A stretch of 64,000 nucleotides of DNA from Pelagibacterales bacterium SAG-MED01 (GTDB lineage: Bacteria; Pseudomonadota; Alphaproteobacteria; Pelagibacterales; Pelagibacteraceae): positions 53,501-117,500 of the forward strand of contig JACWCY010000001.1 of the NCBI GenBank assembly GCA_014654455.1, given 5' to 3'. Under the pieces are notes generated by a model. That model searched no databases, was not told where the DNA came from, and was given only the letters and a program-made list of their open reading frames with translations. A program made the translations under genes and the position numbers. This document shows positions 9,868 to 20,401 of the stretch, one piece after another; position 1 is the first letter of the stretch, and each line of letters starts with the position of its first letter.

Positions 9868-10732
9868 TAATCTTGGAGATATAATCTTTTAAATCTATTT
9901 TTCCAAAAACCCTATAAACTTTATTAGATAGATTTATATTTGTTAGAGCGGATGCATACCTTTCACCTCTTCTATAAGGTAATAATTTAATACGAGTATT
10001 AAACATTCTTGCAACATTAAGTATTGAGTAAGATTTTTTATTCAAAATACTGTAATGTCTACATTTATTTTCTTTCCAAGCTCTGATGCAAACCTCTACT
10101 GTATCTTGTATATGTGTAAATCTTCTTGACTGAGAACCCGGTCTTACTACTGGTAAAGGATTTTTTTTTTTGTAATGATCTTCAAATATTCCAACAACTG
10201 TTGCCATTTTTCCTTTAGAAATTTGGTGAGGTCCATAAACATTATAAAAATAAATAATTTCAAATTTGAAATTAAACCATTTTTTTAAATTTTCTAATAA
10301 TTCTAAGTTTTTAGCCTTTGTGAATGCATAAGGAGAAAGATCTTTATCTCTTCCCTTATTTCCCAGCGATGCTGAGGTTGCAGAATAAATTAATTTTATT
10401 TTGTTACTCAAACAGTAATTAAATACTGAATTAGATCCAACAGAATTAGATTGTAAGCAACTCTCCATTTGTAAAAAACTTTGGTATATCCTCGAAAATT
10501 CACCAAAATGAAAAATGGAATGAATATTTTTCGTATTTTTCAAAATTTTATCAATATCTTTAGTATCTCCTTTTATATATTTTACTCTTGATGATTTCTG
10601 ATGATTTTTTAATGAACCTGAAGAATAATTATCAATACTAACAAGTTTGAATTTAGTTTTTTTTAATAAATATTTAATTAGGTTGGTTCCAACAAATCCG
10701 GCTCCACCAGTTATAACAATTTTTTTTTTCAT
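9854..10732 (-). CDS. NAD-dependent epimerase/dehydratase (UDP-sugar 4-epimerase-like)
   Basis: KKKIVITGGAGFVGTNLIKYLL...YSATSASLGNKG...SPYAFTKAKNLELL. Confidence 0.82.
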   Translation of the reverse strand: MKKKIVITGGAGFVGTNLIKYLLKKTKFKLVSIDNYSSGSLKNHQKSSRVKYIKGDTKDIDKILKNTKNIHSIFHFGEFSRIYQSFLQMESCLQSNSVGSNSVFNYCLSNKIKLIYSATSASLGNKGRDKDLSPYAFTKAKNLELLENLKKWFNFKFEIIYFYNVYGPHQISKGKMATVVGIFEDHYKKKNPLPVVRPGSQSRRFTHIQDTVEVCIRAWKENKCRHYSILNKKSYSILNVARMFNTRIKLLPYRRGERYASALTNINLSNKVYRVFGKIDLKDYISKIIKNN

Positions 10733-12366
10733 TATTTTTTAATTACTAAAAATCTAGTGTTTTTCCTCTTATTTTTATATTCTACTTTGACTAGATCATT
10801 TAATATAAAACCGTCTTTATTCAAATAGAAAAAAGCTTTATTAAATGGATTATAACCATATTGTTCAAATTCTTTATCAATCCTACTAATATTTCTACTC
10901 ACAAAAATTATTATCGCCAATAATAAAATAAGATAAATTTTTTTCTTAGTAATTAAATAATCAAACTTATACATACTTAAATAAACTGATATTGGTATAA
11001 AAAATATTAAAGCTAAAAGTGTATAACCTCCATATCTTAGCGCAGGATGGTTACAAAACCACTCAAGAGTTAAAAGTAAAATTAATAGATAAAAAAATTT
11101 ATAGTTATATTTTTTTATCTTTATCTTAGATTGATTATATCTAAATAAAAAAATAGTTATGATTGAGATTGTTGTTATAACTAAAATATTATCAGATACT
11201 TTATTAAAAAAGTAAACATCAATCCAATTACTAACCCAATTAAAATTAGCAACATAAACCTCTGGATTTTCAACTCTAAAATTAGGTCCCGCTCCACCTT
11301 TAGACCACTGTTCATACCATAAATACATTTGATCAACTTGCTGTAAAGGTATTGCCCAACTTAAATTTTCAAAACAAGTAAATCTTGCTGGGTAAATTAA
11401 ACAACCAGTATTTGTAAAAGTTGTGAAAATTGTAAATATAAAAAATATTAAAATTAAATACGTATAGTAATTTTTTAATACTAAATTTATTAAACTGTTA
11501 AGTTTGAAAAATTTACTAATTTGAAAAAACCACAATAAGAAAATTATAGAATATATAATGTAAAACGCCTTTAAAGAGATTATAATAGCGAAAAGTATTA
11601 CGAGTTTCGTATAATAATTAGTGAAATATTTTTGATCTAATTTCTTTTTTTCATAATTTAAACTTTTAAGATAAAATATGCTCATCAAAAAAATTAAAAT
11701 TAATGCAGATCTATCTGTTCCGTGCTCTGATAATCTTGGGAAAGAAGTATTAATGTAAAGAAGAGAAAGTATTGATAAAAATAAAATATGGCTGAAGTCT
11801 TTTTTAATTAGCTGGTCTCTAATTACATTGTAAAGTATAAAGTTAGAAAAACCAAAAATATATACGGCACCACCATTTAAAAAGAAGTACTTAATTCCTG
11901 GTAAATAGAATAATGAATTCAAATAAAAAATTGAGGATGGTGTTCTAAAGCCATGATTTAAATTACCTAACCCAAATACTTTTTCAAATTCTGTTAAAAT
12001 TATAGTGTATGGAAAATGATAATAAAAAAAATCATCATGATTTTTATACATTAACAACCCCATAAATATAATTGAAAAAATTATTGTTAAATCTTTTATC
12101 TCTTTTCTTCTTTTAAAAAAATTTTGACGAAAATCATAAATAAATACTATTAAACCAAGTAAAATAATTATTGAATTATGTAAATAATTGTGTGGGAAGA
12201 AAATATTGGTGAGATATGAAATAAAAATTAAAATTGCTAAACCAAGCAGACTATCAAATGAGCTTGCTTGATAATTGGAATTAATTAATGTAAATATTCT
12301 CCCGTATCCCATAATTGAATACAAAATTAAAAAATAAAAAAATAGTAAAATTAGAATCTGATCCAT
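10732..12366 (-). CDS. polytopic membrane protein, GT-C-like
   Basis: 544 aa, many TM segments; YKNHDDFFYYHFPYTIILTEF luminal motif. Confidence 0.5.
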   Translation of the reverse strand: MDQILILLFFYFLILYSIMGYGRIFTLINSNYQASSFDSLLGLAILIFISYLTNIFFPHNYLHNSIIILLGLIVFIYDFRQNFFKRRKEIKDLTIIFSIIFMGLLMYKNHDDFFYYHFPYTIILTEFEKVFGLGNLNHGFRTPSSIFYLNSLFYLPGIKYFFLNGGAVYIFGFSNFILYNVIRDQLIKKDFSHILFLSILSLLYINTSFPRLSEHGTDRSALILIFLMSIFYLKSLNYEKKKLDQKYFTNYYTKLVILFAIIISLKAFYIIYSIIFLLWFFQISKFFKLNSLINLVLKNYYTYLILIFFIFTIFTTFTNTGCLIYPARFTCFENLSWAIPLQQVDQMYLWYEQWSKGGAGPNFRVENPEVYVANFNWVSNWIDVYFFNKVSDNILVITTISIITIFLFRYNQSKIKIKKYNYKFFYLLILLLTLEWFCNHPALRYGGYTLLALIFFIPISVYLSMYKFDYLITKKKIYLILLLAIIIFVSRNISRIDKEFEQYGYNPFNKAFFYLNKDGFILNDLVKVEYKNKRKNTRFLVIKK

Positions 12367-12392
12367 ATAGATTTAAATTAGTTATATAATTT

Positions 12393-13703
12393 ATGGTAAA
12401 ATTTAATCAATTAATAAATAATGAGGGTTTAAATATCTTTGATAAGGCATCTATTTTATTTTTTAGTTTGCTTCCTATTTCTATTTTAGTTGGAAATGCA
12501 GCAATTAATTTAAATATATTAATTATAAGTATAATTTTTTTAATTTATTGTTTAAAATTTGAATTTTGGACATGGCTAAAAAGTAAAATGTTTTTAGCTT
12601 TATTTTTCCTGTACATTTTTTTAATCATCAATTCTACTTATTCGCTTTTTTTTATAGTTGAAAATGAGTCTGGGGGATTAGTAAGATCTATTTTATTTAT
12701 CAAGTTTATTTTATTAGTATTTGCTTTCTCAACATTAGTTGAAAAAGAGAAGGTTCTATCTAAAATCAAAATTAATTGGTTAATCATTATATTGGTAGTA
12801 ATTATTGATATTTTTTATGAAAAATATTTTGGCAAAAATATTTTTGGATTTAAAAGTCCTAATCCTCAAAGAATAATATCTTTTTTTAAAGATGAAATGG
12901 TTGTTGGTGGTTACATTCTTTGCTTTGGATTTGCTACAGTTACATATTTCTTAAGCCAAAGTAAAAAAAATAAATCAATATTGTTTTTTTTGATTATTTT
13001 TTTGATAATTCCAGTTTCAATTTTTCTGACTGGTGAAAGATCTAATTTTATAAAATCTGCTTTTTTATTTATTGTAATTGGAATATTTTTAAATAATAAA
13101 AATTTTTATATTAGTTTTAAATATTTAATTCCGGTATTTTTTTTAATAATTTCATCATTTGTTTATTTAAATGATGATATTAAAGATAGGTACTCTGTAT
13201 TTTTTAAAAGAATTTTAGTAGTTGAAGGAAACAAAACTTTTTTAGAAAAATTTGAAAATATTAAATATTTTGCTCATTTTGATACAGCAATAAAGATTTT
13301 TAAAAATCATCCAATTACTGGAGTGGGTAATAAAAACTTTAGGAAAGAATGTTCAAAAGAAATTTATTTTGAAGAAAAAATAAAATTTTCTGCTCAGAGA
13401 TGTAGTACTCACCCACATCAAATTCATTTTGAAATACTTTCTGAATTAGGAATTATAGGATATTTTTTTATTACTTCCTTCATGATTGTTTTTTTATTTA
13501 AAAATATTAGGATATTCTTAAATACTCACAATATAAGTCATTTAAGCAATATTACTTATATTCTTCTTTTTTTTACGCCGTTACTACCTGGAGCGGGAAT
13601 ATTTAGTACTTTCAATGGTTCTATTTTTTGGATAATTTTTTCTCTAACATATCTTACCTATAAAAAAGAATATTTAAATTTTAGAAAAAAAATATTAAAA
13701 TAA
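12393..13703 (+). CDS. O-antigen ligase/polymerase family (Wzy/WaaL-like)
   Basis: Multi-TM; TGERSNFIKSAFLF and large loop FKNHPITGVGNKNFR...CSTHPHQIHFEILSELGIIGYF. Confidence 0.82.
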   Translation: MVKFNQLINNEGLNIFDKASILFFSLLPISILVGNAAINLNILIISIIFLIYCLKFEFWTWLKSKMFLALFFLYIFLIINSTYSLFFIVENESGGLVRSILFIKFILLVFAFSTLVEKEKVLSKIKINWLIIILVVIIDIFYEKYFGKNIFGFKSPNPQRIISFFKDEMVVGGYILCFGFATVTYFLSQSKKNKSILFFLIIFLIIPVSIFLTGERSNFIKSAFLFIVIGIFLNNKNFYISFKYLIPVFFLIISSFVYLNDDIKDRYSVFFKRILVVEGNKTFLEKFENIKYFAHFDTAIKIFKNHPITGVGNKNFRKECSKEIYFEEKIKFSAQRCSTHPHQIHFEILSELGIIGYFFITSFMIVFLFKNIRIFLNTHNISHLSNITYILLFFTPLLPGAGIFSTFNGSIFWIIFSLTYLTYKKEYLNFRKKILK

Positions 13704-13711
13704 GATTAATT

Positions 13712-13873
13712 ATGAAAAAATTTAGAAGAAATTTTATTAAATTATTTTTTTTAAGTATTTTTTCATTTATATACTTTGGCAAATCAAATGCCAAAGAAAA
13801 TTTCAATACAAATCTTAGAATAAAAAAAAAAAAACTAAAAAAATTTTATTGGTATTTAAATGAAAATGATTAA
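13712..13873 (+). CDS. 53-aa Tat-signal peptide-bearing small protein preceding a GMC oxidoreductase
   Basis: Not in the supplied ORF track. MKKFRRNFIKLFFLSIFSFIYFGKSNAKENFNTNLRIKKKKLKKFYWYLNEND*; RRNFIK twin-arginine motif; stop overlaps next start (TAATG). Confidence 0.72.
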   Translation: MKKFRRNFIKLFFLSIFSFIYFGKSNAKENFNTNLRIKKKKLKKFYWYLNEND

Positions 13874-15285
13874 TGATTTACAAAAATATATTAGATACTA
13901 AAGATAAAAATTTTCCAATTGTTATTATTGGCAGTGGTCCGGCTGGAATTACACTTGCAACAAAATTAGCAAAAAAAAAAATTAATAGTTTAATAATTGA
14001 AGCTGGAGATGAAGAGTATAGTGATAGTTCCCAACAAAATTATAGATCCAAGGTGATAGGTGATGAAATTGATGACTTAAGATATAGCAGATTAAGACAG
14101 CTTGGAGGTACTAGTGGACACTGGGGAGGATGGTGTAAGCCCATTGAAAAATGGAATATTGAAAAATGGGGTCTTAATTACAAAGAAATTTCAAATTATG
14201 AGAATGAAACCTGTAAAATTTTAGATATAAAAAATAAATTCAAAAAAGCTAGATTAGACAAATACTTTAATCAGATTGAATTTAGATATTCAAAAGTAAG
14301 ATTTGCAGAAAAATATAAAGATGAAATTAAAAAATCAAAATATATTCATTTAGTATTAAATTCTCAAGTGACACATTTTGAAGGTAACGATCAAATTATA
14401 AATAAAGTAGTTGTCGCCCAAAATAAAAAAATTCATAAAATTAAATCTAATTTTTTTGTTTTATGCAGTGGTGGAATTGAAAACTCAAGAATATTGTTAT
14501 GGACAAACCAAAAAAGTAAAGGATTACTTAATAAAGATTTGCCGATTGGTAAATTCTGGATGACTCATCCGTGGATACTTGGGGGTGTTGGTTTTTTATA
14601 TAAGTCAAAAATAAAAGAAATATTAAAAGATAACTTTATAAATTATGACGGACCTATTCACATTTCTGCTAGCAAAGATTTAATTAATGAAAAAAAGATA
14701 ATGAGTGGTGCAATTTATATGAATGCCAAAGAGGATACCAAATTATACAAAGAGATAGTTAAAGATTTTTTATGTGTGGCACCTGATTATGGTAAAAAAA
14801 TTGCAAGAAGTATTTTTGATAAAGATTTAAAATGTGGAGATATATTCATGAATCTTGAAGAACTTCCAGATGAAAAAAATAGAATTGAATTAGATAAAAA
14901 TGAATTAGATAACAATGGTATTCCAATTACCAATCTTTACTACAAACAATCAATTGATACATTAATTTCAATGAAAACTATTTTGCAAGAATTGGGAAAT
15001 TTTTTTGTTAAAAAAGATATAGGAAGAGTTGCTATTAAAGAAAATATTGAAAATTTGACAAATTACGAACACTTAGGGGTTCATCATCATATGGGTGGAA
15101 CAAGAATAGGAGATAATCCAAAAATCTCTGTTGTTGATAAAAATTTAAAAGTTCACTCTACTAAAAATTTATATGTTTGTGGAAGTTCAACGTTTTCAAC
15201 AGGAGGATATTCAAACCCAACCTACACTATAGTTCAATTAGCTCTAAGATTATCTGATCACATTGATAAAAAGATAAATTTATAA
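13873..15285 (+). CDS. GMC-family FAD-dependent oxidoreductase
   Basis: FPIVIIGSGPAGITLATKLAKKKINSLIIEAG (FAD GxGxxG) and C-terminal HHHMGGTRIG...LYVCGSSTFSTGGYSNPTYTIVQLALRLSDHI. Confidence 0.88.
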   Translation: MIYKNILDTKDKNFPIVIIGSGPAGITLATKLAKKKINSLIIEAGDEEYSDSSQQNYRSKVIGDEIDDLRYSRLRQLGGTSGHWGGWCKPIEKWNIEKWGLNYKEISNYENETCKILDIKNKFKKARLDKYFNQIEFRYSKVRFAEKYKDEIKKSKYIHLVLNSQVTHFEGNDQIINKVVVAQNKKIHKIKSNFFVLCSGGIENSRILLWTNQKSKGLLNKDLPIGKFWMTHPWILGGVGFLYKSKIKEILKDNFINYDGPIHISASKDLINEKKIMSGAIYMNAKEDTKLYKEIVKDFLCVAPDYGKKIARSIFDKDLKCGDIFMNLEELPDEKNRIELDKNELDNNGIPITNLYYKQSIDTLISMKTILQELGNFFVKKDIGRVAIKENIENLTNYEHLGVHHHMGGTRIGDNPKISVVDKNLKVHSTKNLYVCGSSTFSTGGYSNPTYTIVQLALRLSDHIDKKINL

Positions 15286-15309
15286 TTAAATAAATGATAT
15301 AAAAATTGA

Positions 15310-16023
15310 ATGAATAAATTAAAGAATAATTTTGTACAAAATTCTATTCTAATCATTTTAGTTTTATTTTTTTTTTCAACAAAAACCAATTTTGTAAAAA
15401 ATATTCATTTTATTATTTCAAAAAATTATGATGAACGAATAAATAGTGTTTACGGTTTTTGTTCACCTGAAGGTATAGGATATTTACGTAGCATTAAAAA
15501 AAAATATAATTTTAAAGAAAATCCTAAAATTATTAATTATGAACATGTGCCTCAAAATAATTGGGCAATTCTAAACACAAAGAACATAGGTAAAGCTTCA
15601 AACAAATTAATATTTTTAAATTATCCGGGACCTCAGTATGAGATTAATCTCAACAAATCAAACAAAGGTATATATGAGTTAAAAGATGTAGAATTTATAG
15701 CTCAAAATTTTGAAACTATCTCAAAAATAAAAGTTTCAGATTATGCTAATTTAACAAACGAAGAAATTAAATTAGAAATATTATCAATAGATAAATCGCT
15801 TAATAAGAAAATAATTGAAAATATTGAATTAAGAAAAAATAAAAAAGAGAACCTAAATTTAATTTTCAAAAATTTAAATCTTTCTGAAAGTAAGCTATTT
15901 TTCAAACTTCATAATTCAAATGAAGTTAAAAGTATAGATATAACCCTACAAAATAAGTATGACTTAAATAATTTCAAAATTATAAATGAGTTTGAAAATT
16001 GCTACCTTGTTGAAAAATTATGA
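15310..16023 (+). CDS. hypothetical membrane-anchored protein
   Basis: N-terminal TM and globular remainder; stop overlaps the downstream start. Confidence 0.6.
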   Translation: MNKLKNNFVQNSILIILVLFFFSTKTNFVKNIHFIISKNYDERINSVYGFCSPEGIGYLRSIKKKYNFKENPKIINYEHVPQNNWAILNTKNIGKASNKLIFLNYPGPQYEINLNKSNKGIYELKDVEFIAQNFETISKIKVSDYANLTNEEIKLEILSIDKSLNKKIIENIELRKNKKENLNLIFKNLNLSESKLFFKLHNSNEVKSIDITLQNKYDLNNFKIINEFENCYLVEKL

Positions 16024-17339
16024 TTGAAATTACAAATATAATTTTAGCCTTATTTTCATTTTTGTTAATTACATTTGTACCATTAAATATATTTAACACT
16101 AAAAATAAGATTTTTAATGATTGTTCATCGTTAGATTTAGCTTCATTTAATTTGATTATTAATTGTAATATTTTGTTAATTTTTTCACTTCTTCCTCTTG
16201 CAATGGAAAATTATAATTACATTTATTACACTTTCTTAATACTCTTTTTTTTCTATTCTTATTTTCTAAAATTTAAGAATTTAAAAGATTTTAAAAGTAT
16301 GACTTTAAATATAATATTTTTAGCATCTATTTTTTTTATTATTTCTATTCATGTTACTGCAAAATTAAAACTTGGATGGGATGCCCAATTTTTTTACTTT
16401 ATTAAATCATTGTTTTTTATTGAAGGACAAAATTTTTATGATTTAAATAAATTTCAATATGGTTTTCATCCCCATTTAGGATCTTTTTTTTGGTCATTTT
16501 ATTGGAAGTTAATTAATATTAATTATGAGTATATTGGAAGATTATTCTATGTTTTTGTCTCTTGTTTTTCTTTATTTTATATTTGTAAAAAAAATTTTGA
16601 AGATAATGACTTCAGAATAATAATATTTTTTTTGTTGGTATTGTTTTTTTATGAATATGAGAGATTTTCTGGACTTCAAGAAATTCTTATATTCTCATTC
16701 TTAATTTTATTATCAAAATATTTTATGAAAATATTAAATACAAAAAATATTTTATATTCAATTTTTTTTGTAATCACATGCAATCTTATCTTGTGGATAA
16801 AAGCTGAAGGAGTAGTTTATTTATCTATCATGTTTATAATTTTTAATTTGAGTAATAAAATTAATATTAAACAAAAAATGTATATGAGTTTATGTTTTGT
16901 ATTAATCGTTTTATTTAAATATATGGTTTATGAGATTTCACAAAATGTGATGCTAGATAAAACTGGACACCCATATGATTTAAATTATTTTGAAATCTTA
17001 AATCTAAATTTTATAATTTTTAAATTAAAACTCATCATACCGTATCTGATTTATTATTTATTAAATAATATATTTTTAATTTTTGGAATAATTTTAATAA
17101 TTTACAATAAATATTATAAGATAAATATAGCGTATAATAACTCTATGTTATTATATTTATTTTTAAGCACTTGTTTTATTTTTAGTGCTTACCTATTCAG
17201 AGATATGGAAATTGAATATTCAATTAAAACTACTATGGAAAGAATTACATTTACAATATCTGGTTTTTATTTAATGACTTTAGTAAACTTTTTAACAGAT
17301 ATCGTAGATAAGTTTAAAAAAATAAAGTCAAAATCATAA
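16020..17339 (+). CDS. polytopic membrane protein, GT-C-like
   Basis: About 12 hydrophobic segments; KLGWDAQFFYFIKSLFFIEGQNFYD loop typical of GT-C-like proteins. Confidence 0.5.
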   Translation: MIEITNIILALFSFLLITFVPLNIFNTKNKIFNDCSSLDLASFNLIINCNILLIFSLLPLAMENYNYIYYTFLILFFFYSYFLKFKNLKDFKSMTLNIIFLASIFFIISIHVTAKLKLGWDAQFFYFIKSLFFIEGQNFYDLNKFQYGFHPHLGSFFWSFYWKLININYEYIGRLFYVFVSCFSLFYICKKNFEDNDFRIIIFFLLVLFFYEYERFSGLQEILIFSFLILLSKYFMKILNTKNILYSIFFVITCNLILWIKAEGVVYLSIMFIIFNLSNKINIKQKMYMSLCFVLIVLFKYMVYEISQNVMLDKTGHPYDLNYFEILNLNFIIFKLKLIIPYLIYYLLNNIFLIFGIILIIYNKYYKINIAYNNSMLLYLFLSTCFIFSAYLFRDMEIEYSIKTTMERITFTISGFYLMTLVNFLTDIVDKFKKIKSKS

Positions 17340-18197
17340 AGCATAAATACAATATAGACTGTAAAAACCAAAGGATATCACTAATAATATTAAAATTTTA
17401 TCTTTAGTGAATACTTCTACAGGATCAGAAAAATTTTTTTTAAATAATGAGAATAAATATCTTGCTGTACCAAGGGCTACTATCACAAAGCTTAAATAAA
17501 AATTTTCTCCAAATTTATCTATACTTTTTTCGGATATAGAGAATACAAAGAATAGGATTATTAATATTGAAGAATTAATTAATATAAACTTTTGAAGTTC
17601 ATTTGTATTATAGAGAGATACAAAATTTTTGTTAATTTTATTATTATTTAAATCCATAAGTCTTTTTCCAAACCCAACAGTTAGTACTGCAAAAAAAATA
17701 ATTGATACTAACCATTTAGAAAAATCCAAATTAAAATAATAAATTGGTGCTAACACCCTAATAATATAAAATAATGATAAAACAACTACATCAATTATAT
17801 AAATTTTTTTAAGAAAGATTGAATAAGATAAATTTAATAAAAAATATGTTATAAAAACCATATTTAAAACAAAGTTATTTTTATAAAATAAAAAACTTAG
17901 TAGAGTTAAGAATAATATTAAACAAAGTATAATTGCATTTTTCTTTGAAATCTCACCAGATGCTATGGGTCTTTTTTTTTTTATTAAATCTTTTTTATCC
18001 TCATTGCAATCTATAAGATCATTTAGAATATAAATAGTACTTGATGAAAAAGAGAGAAGAAAAAATATATCTATTAAACCAATTAAAACTTCTTCTGAAA
18101 GATATAAAGAAGAAAAAAAAATTGGAACTAAAATTAATATATTCTTAATCCAATTTTTAACTTTAATTGTTCGAGCAATTGTAGATATATAATTCAT
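17334..18197 (-). CDS. UbiA-family prenyltransferase resembling decaprenyl-phosphate phosphoribosyltransferase
   Basis: RTIKVKNWIKNILILVPIFFS...STIYILNDLIDCNEDKKDLIKKKRPIASGEIS (NDxxDxxxD motif). Confidence 0.8.
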   Translation of the reverse strand: MNYISTIARTIKVKNWIKNILILVPIFFSSLYLSEEVLIGLIDIFFLLSFSSSTIYILNDLIDCNEDKKDLIKKKRPIASGEISKKNAIILCLILFLTLLSFLFYKNNFVLNMVFITYFLLNLSYSIFLKKIYIIDVVVLSLFYIIRVLAPIYYFNLDFSKWLVSIIFFAVLTVGFGKRLMDLNNNKINKNFVSLYNTNELQKFILINSSILIILFFVFSISEKSIDKFGENFYLSFVIVALGTARYLFSLFKKNFSDPVEVFTKDKILILLVISFGFYSLYCIYAL

Positions 18198-18201
18198 TCA
18201 T

Positions 18202-19242
18202 TTACAAAAATTTTTTTAAAATACCTAAAAATTTTTGTTTAATTTTACTTCTGTGGAGTGAAGAATCATATCCTAGTTCATCAATTCTATTTAAATAATC
18301 ATTGTAGGAATTACATAACATCTCAATATTTGATAACTTTGGTCTCCATTTCAATATTTTAAAAGAATTTTTTAGGTCGTAATGAAAATTCCATGAATAA
18401 GATAGATAATGCCAAGAAGAAAGGGGTGACAAATTTAATTTGTCTAAAACTGCTAAAGAAAAAATACAAAGATTCTTGTTTATAGGTAAAACTTGAGATT
18501 TAGAATTTACTTTTTGAAAAAAACCATTCAAATCATCTTTAAGGGTACCATAACGATCAGTTCCAACATTAAAGATACCAGATATGTTTCTCTCAGCAGT
18601 CTCTACACTTACGTCAACCAAGTCTGCAGTATTTGCAAATTGAAATGTATTATTACCATCACCAATGATAGGTATTTTCTTATTATCCCTAACCCAATCA
18701 AACAATATCTCAAATATTCCAAGTCTACCCTCACCTAAAATTGGTCTAGGTCTTATTATTGAACATGAAATCTTTGCTTCATCAAATTTTTTTTTATTAT
18801 TAACCATTTCCATCTCGGCATGATATTTGGAAACTCCGTAAGAGCCTGTTGGATTATAACTCATATAATCGACATTTAATGTTTCACTTTTAGGTTTTCC
18901 AAAAATTGCAGACGAACTCATATGACTTATATGAGAAATATTGTTACTTTTAAGAGCTAAATCTATTACATTCTTTGTGCCAACAACATTGGTCTCGTTA
19001 AATTTTTTTTCTGCTTTTGATAATGGCACTAAAGCAGCATTATGATGAACCACATCTGCTTTTTTTAATAATTTGTAAAGGTTTTCTTTATCTAAGATAT
19101 CTATTTTATGAAATTCTGAAATTGAAGAAATTTTATCATCTTCAATTATGTCTAAAGATATGACTTTTTGATTTTTTTTTACAAGATCTTTGACTATAGC
19201 TGAGCCAAGAAATCCACATGCACCAGTTACTAAATGAATCAT
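18202..19242 (-). CDS. NAD-dependent epimerase/dehydratase
   Basis: MIHLVTGACGFLGSAIVKDLV...GSYGVSKYHAEMEM...GIFNVGTD. Confidence 0.82.
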   Translation of the reverse strand: MIHLVTGACGFLGSAIVKDLVKKNQKVISLDIIEDDKISSISEFHKIDILDKENLYKLLKKADVVHHNAALVPLSKAEKKFNETNVVGTKNVIDLALKSNNISHISHMSSSAIFGKPKSETLNVDYMSYNPTGSYGVSKYHAEMEMVNNKKKFDEAKISCSIIRPRPILGEGRLGIFEILFDWVRDNKKIPIIGDGNNTFQFANTADLVDVSVETAERNISGIFNVGTDRYGTLKDDLNGFFQKVNSKSQVLPINKNLCIFSLAVLDKLNLSPLSSWHYLSYSWNFHYDLKNSFKILKWRPKLSNIEMLCNSYNDYLNRIDELGYDSSLHRSKIKQKFLGILKKFL

Positions 19243-19247
19243 TAGAT

Positions 19248-20300
19248 TTAAAATTTTAGACTATTGTTTGATTGCATCCATTGAAAATTTCTTTTTAAAC
19301 CCAAACTAAGGTCAATTTTTGGATTATACCCAAGGTCTTTTTCAGTTTTTTCAATCGTACAAAATATGTTTTTACTAAGTTCTGACAGCACGTGTATTTT
19401 AGAATTATACAGACCAGTTTTTTGTAAGATTGCATCTGCAACATATGCTAAGTCACTAAAAAAACCAGGTAGTCTAATATTTTTATTTTTAGATTCTATT
19501 GAAAAATGTTCTAGAAGAACTTTTCTTATTGTCATAATAATTTCTATTTGACTATAAGGTTTTCTATCAGCAATCCAATAAGCATTTCCTACTGCTTTTT
19601 CTTTTAAGTATGCGAGTATTAATCCATAACTTAAATTTTCAGTATTAGACATAGATCTCAAATTATCACCTGAACCAACTAAGGGAACTTTTCCTTTATT
19701 AATCATTTCAAAAAATAAATTTTGTCTATCTGGCTGATGCGGTCCATAAAACCACATTGCTCTAACAAGAACCGTATCTATCAGTTTTTTTTTTTGTATT
19801 TCTCTAATATATTCTTCCATTAACATTTTAGATCTACCATAATTAAAATAAGGGTTATATTTTGAATTTTCATCAAATGGTGTATTTTGATTAACATTCA
19901 AACCAAACGGAGAATTAGAGGATAAGACAATAATTTTCTCAATATTGTTATCAATTGCATTTTGACATATATTTTTTGTTCCTTGAAAGTTAACGTTATA
20001 TAAATCTGAAATTTTTCTTGGATGAATAATTCCCACCAGATGAAACAATACTCCACTTTTAAAGTTATCTAAAAAACTTTTACAATCATCGAAACTTGTT
20101 ACATCGCCATAAAAATAATTTATTTTATCTCCAAATAGTCTAAATAACTTTTCGTGTTCATTTTTGGGAATAAATACATTAATATTTAAATTTTCACTAA
20201 GGTTATGAGTTTCAGGATAAATATCTATACCTTTTAAAAAGGCATTAATTAAATTAATACCCAACCAACCGCTTGCACCCGTAATTAAAATATTTTTCAT
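19248..20300 (-). CDS. NAD-dependent epimerase/dehydratase
   Basis: NILITGASGWLGINLINAFL...YNPYFNYGRSKMLMEEYI. Confidence 0.82.
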   Translation of the reverse strand: MKNILITGASGWLGINLINAFLKGIDIYPETHNLSENLNINVFIPKNEHEKLFRLFGDKINYFYGDVTSFDDCKSFLDNFKSGVLFHLVGIIHPRKISDLYNVNFQGTKNICQNAIDNNIEKIIVLSSNSPFGLNVNQNTPFDENSKYNPYFNYGRSKMLMEEYIREIQKKKLIDTVLVRAMWFYGPHQPDRQNLFFEMINKGKVPLVGSGDNLRSMSNTENLSYGLILAYLKEKAVGNAYWIADRKPYSQIEIIMTIRKVLLEHFSIESKNKNIRLPGFFSDLAYVADAILQKTGLYNSKIHVLSELSKNIFCTIEKTEKDLGYNPKIDLSLGLKRNFQWMQSNNSLKF

Positions 20301-20401
20301 TGTTTTGTAAATTTGTTTGTCGAATTTGTGAGTATATAACTTATAATATTAAAAAAATATACACATATATTATAAAAATAATTATAAGACACTTAGTGAC
20401 T

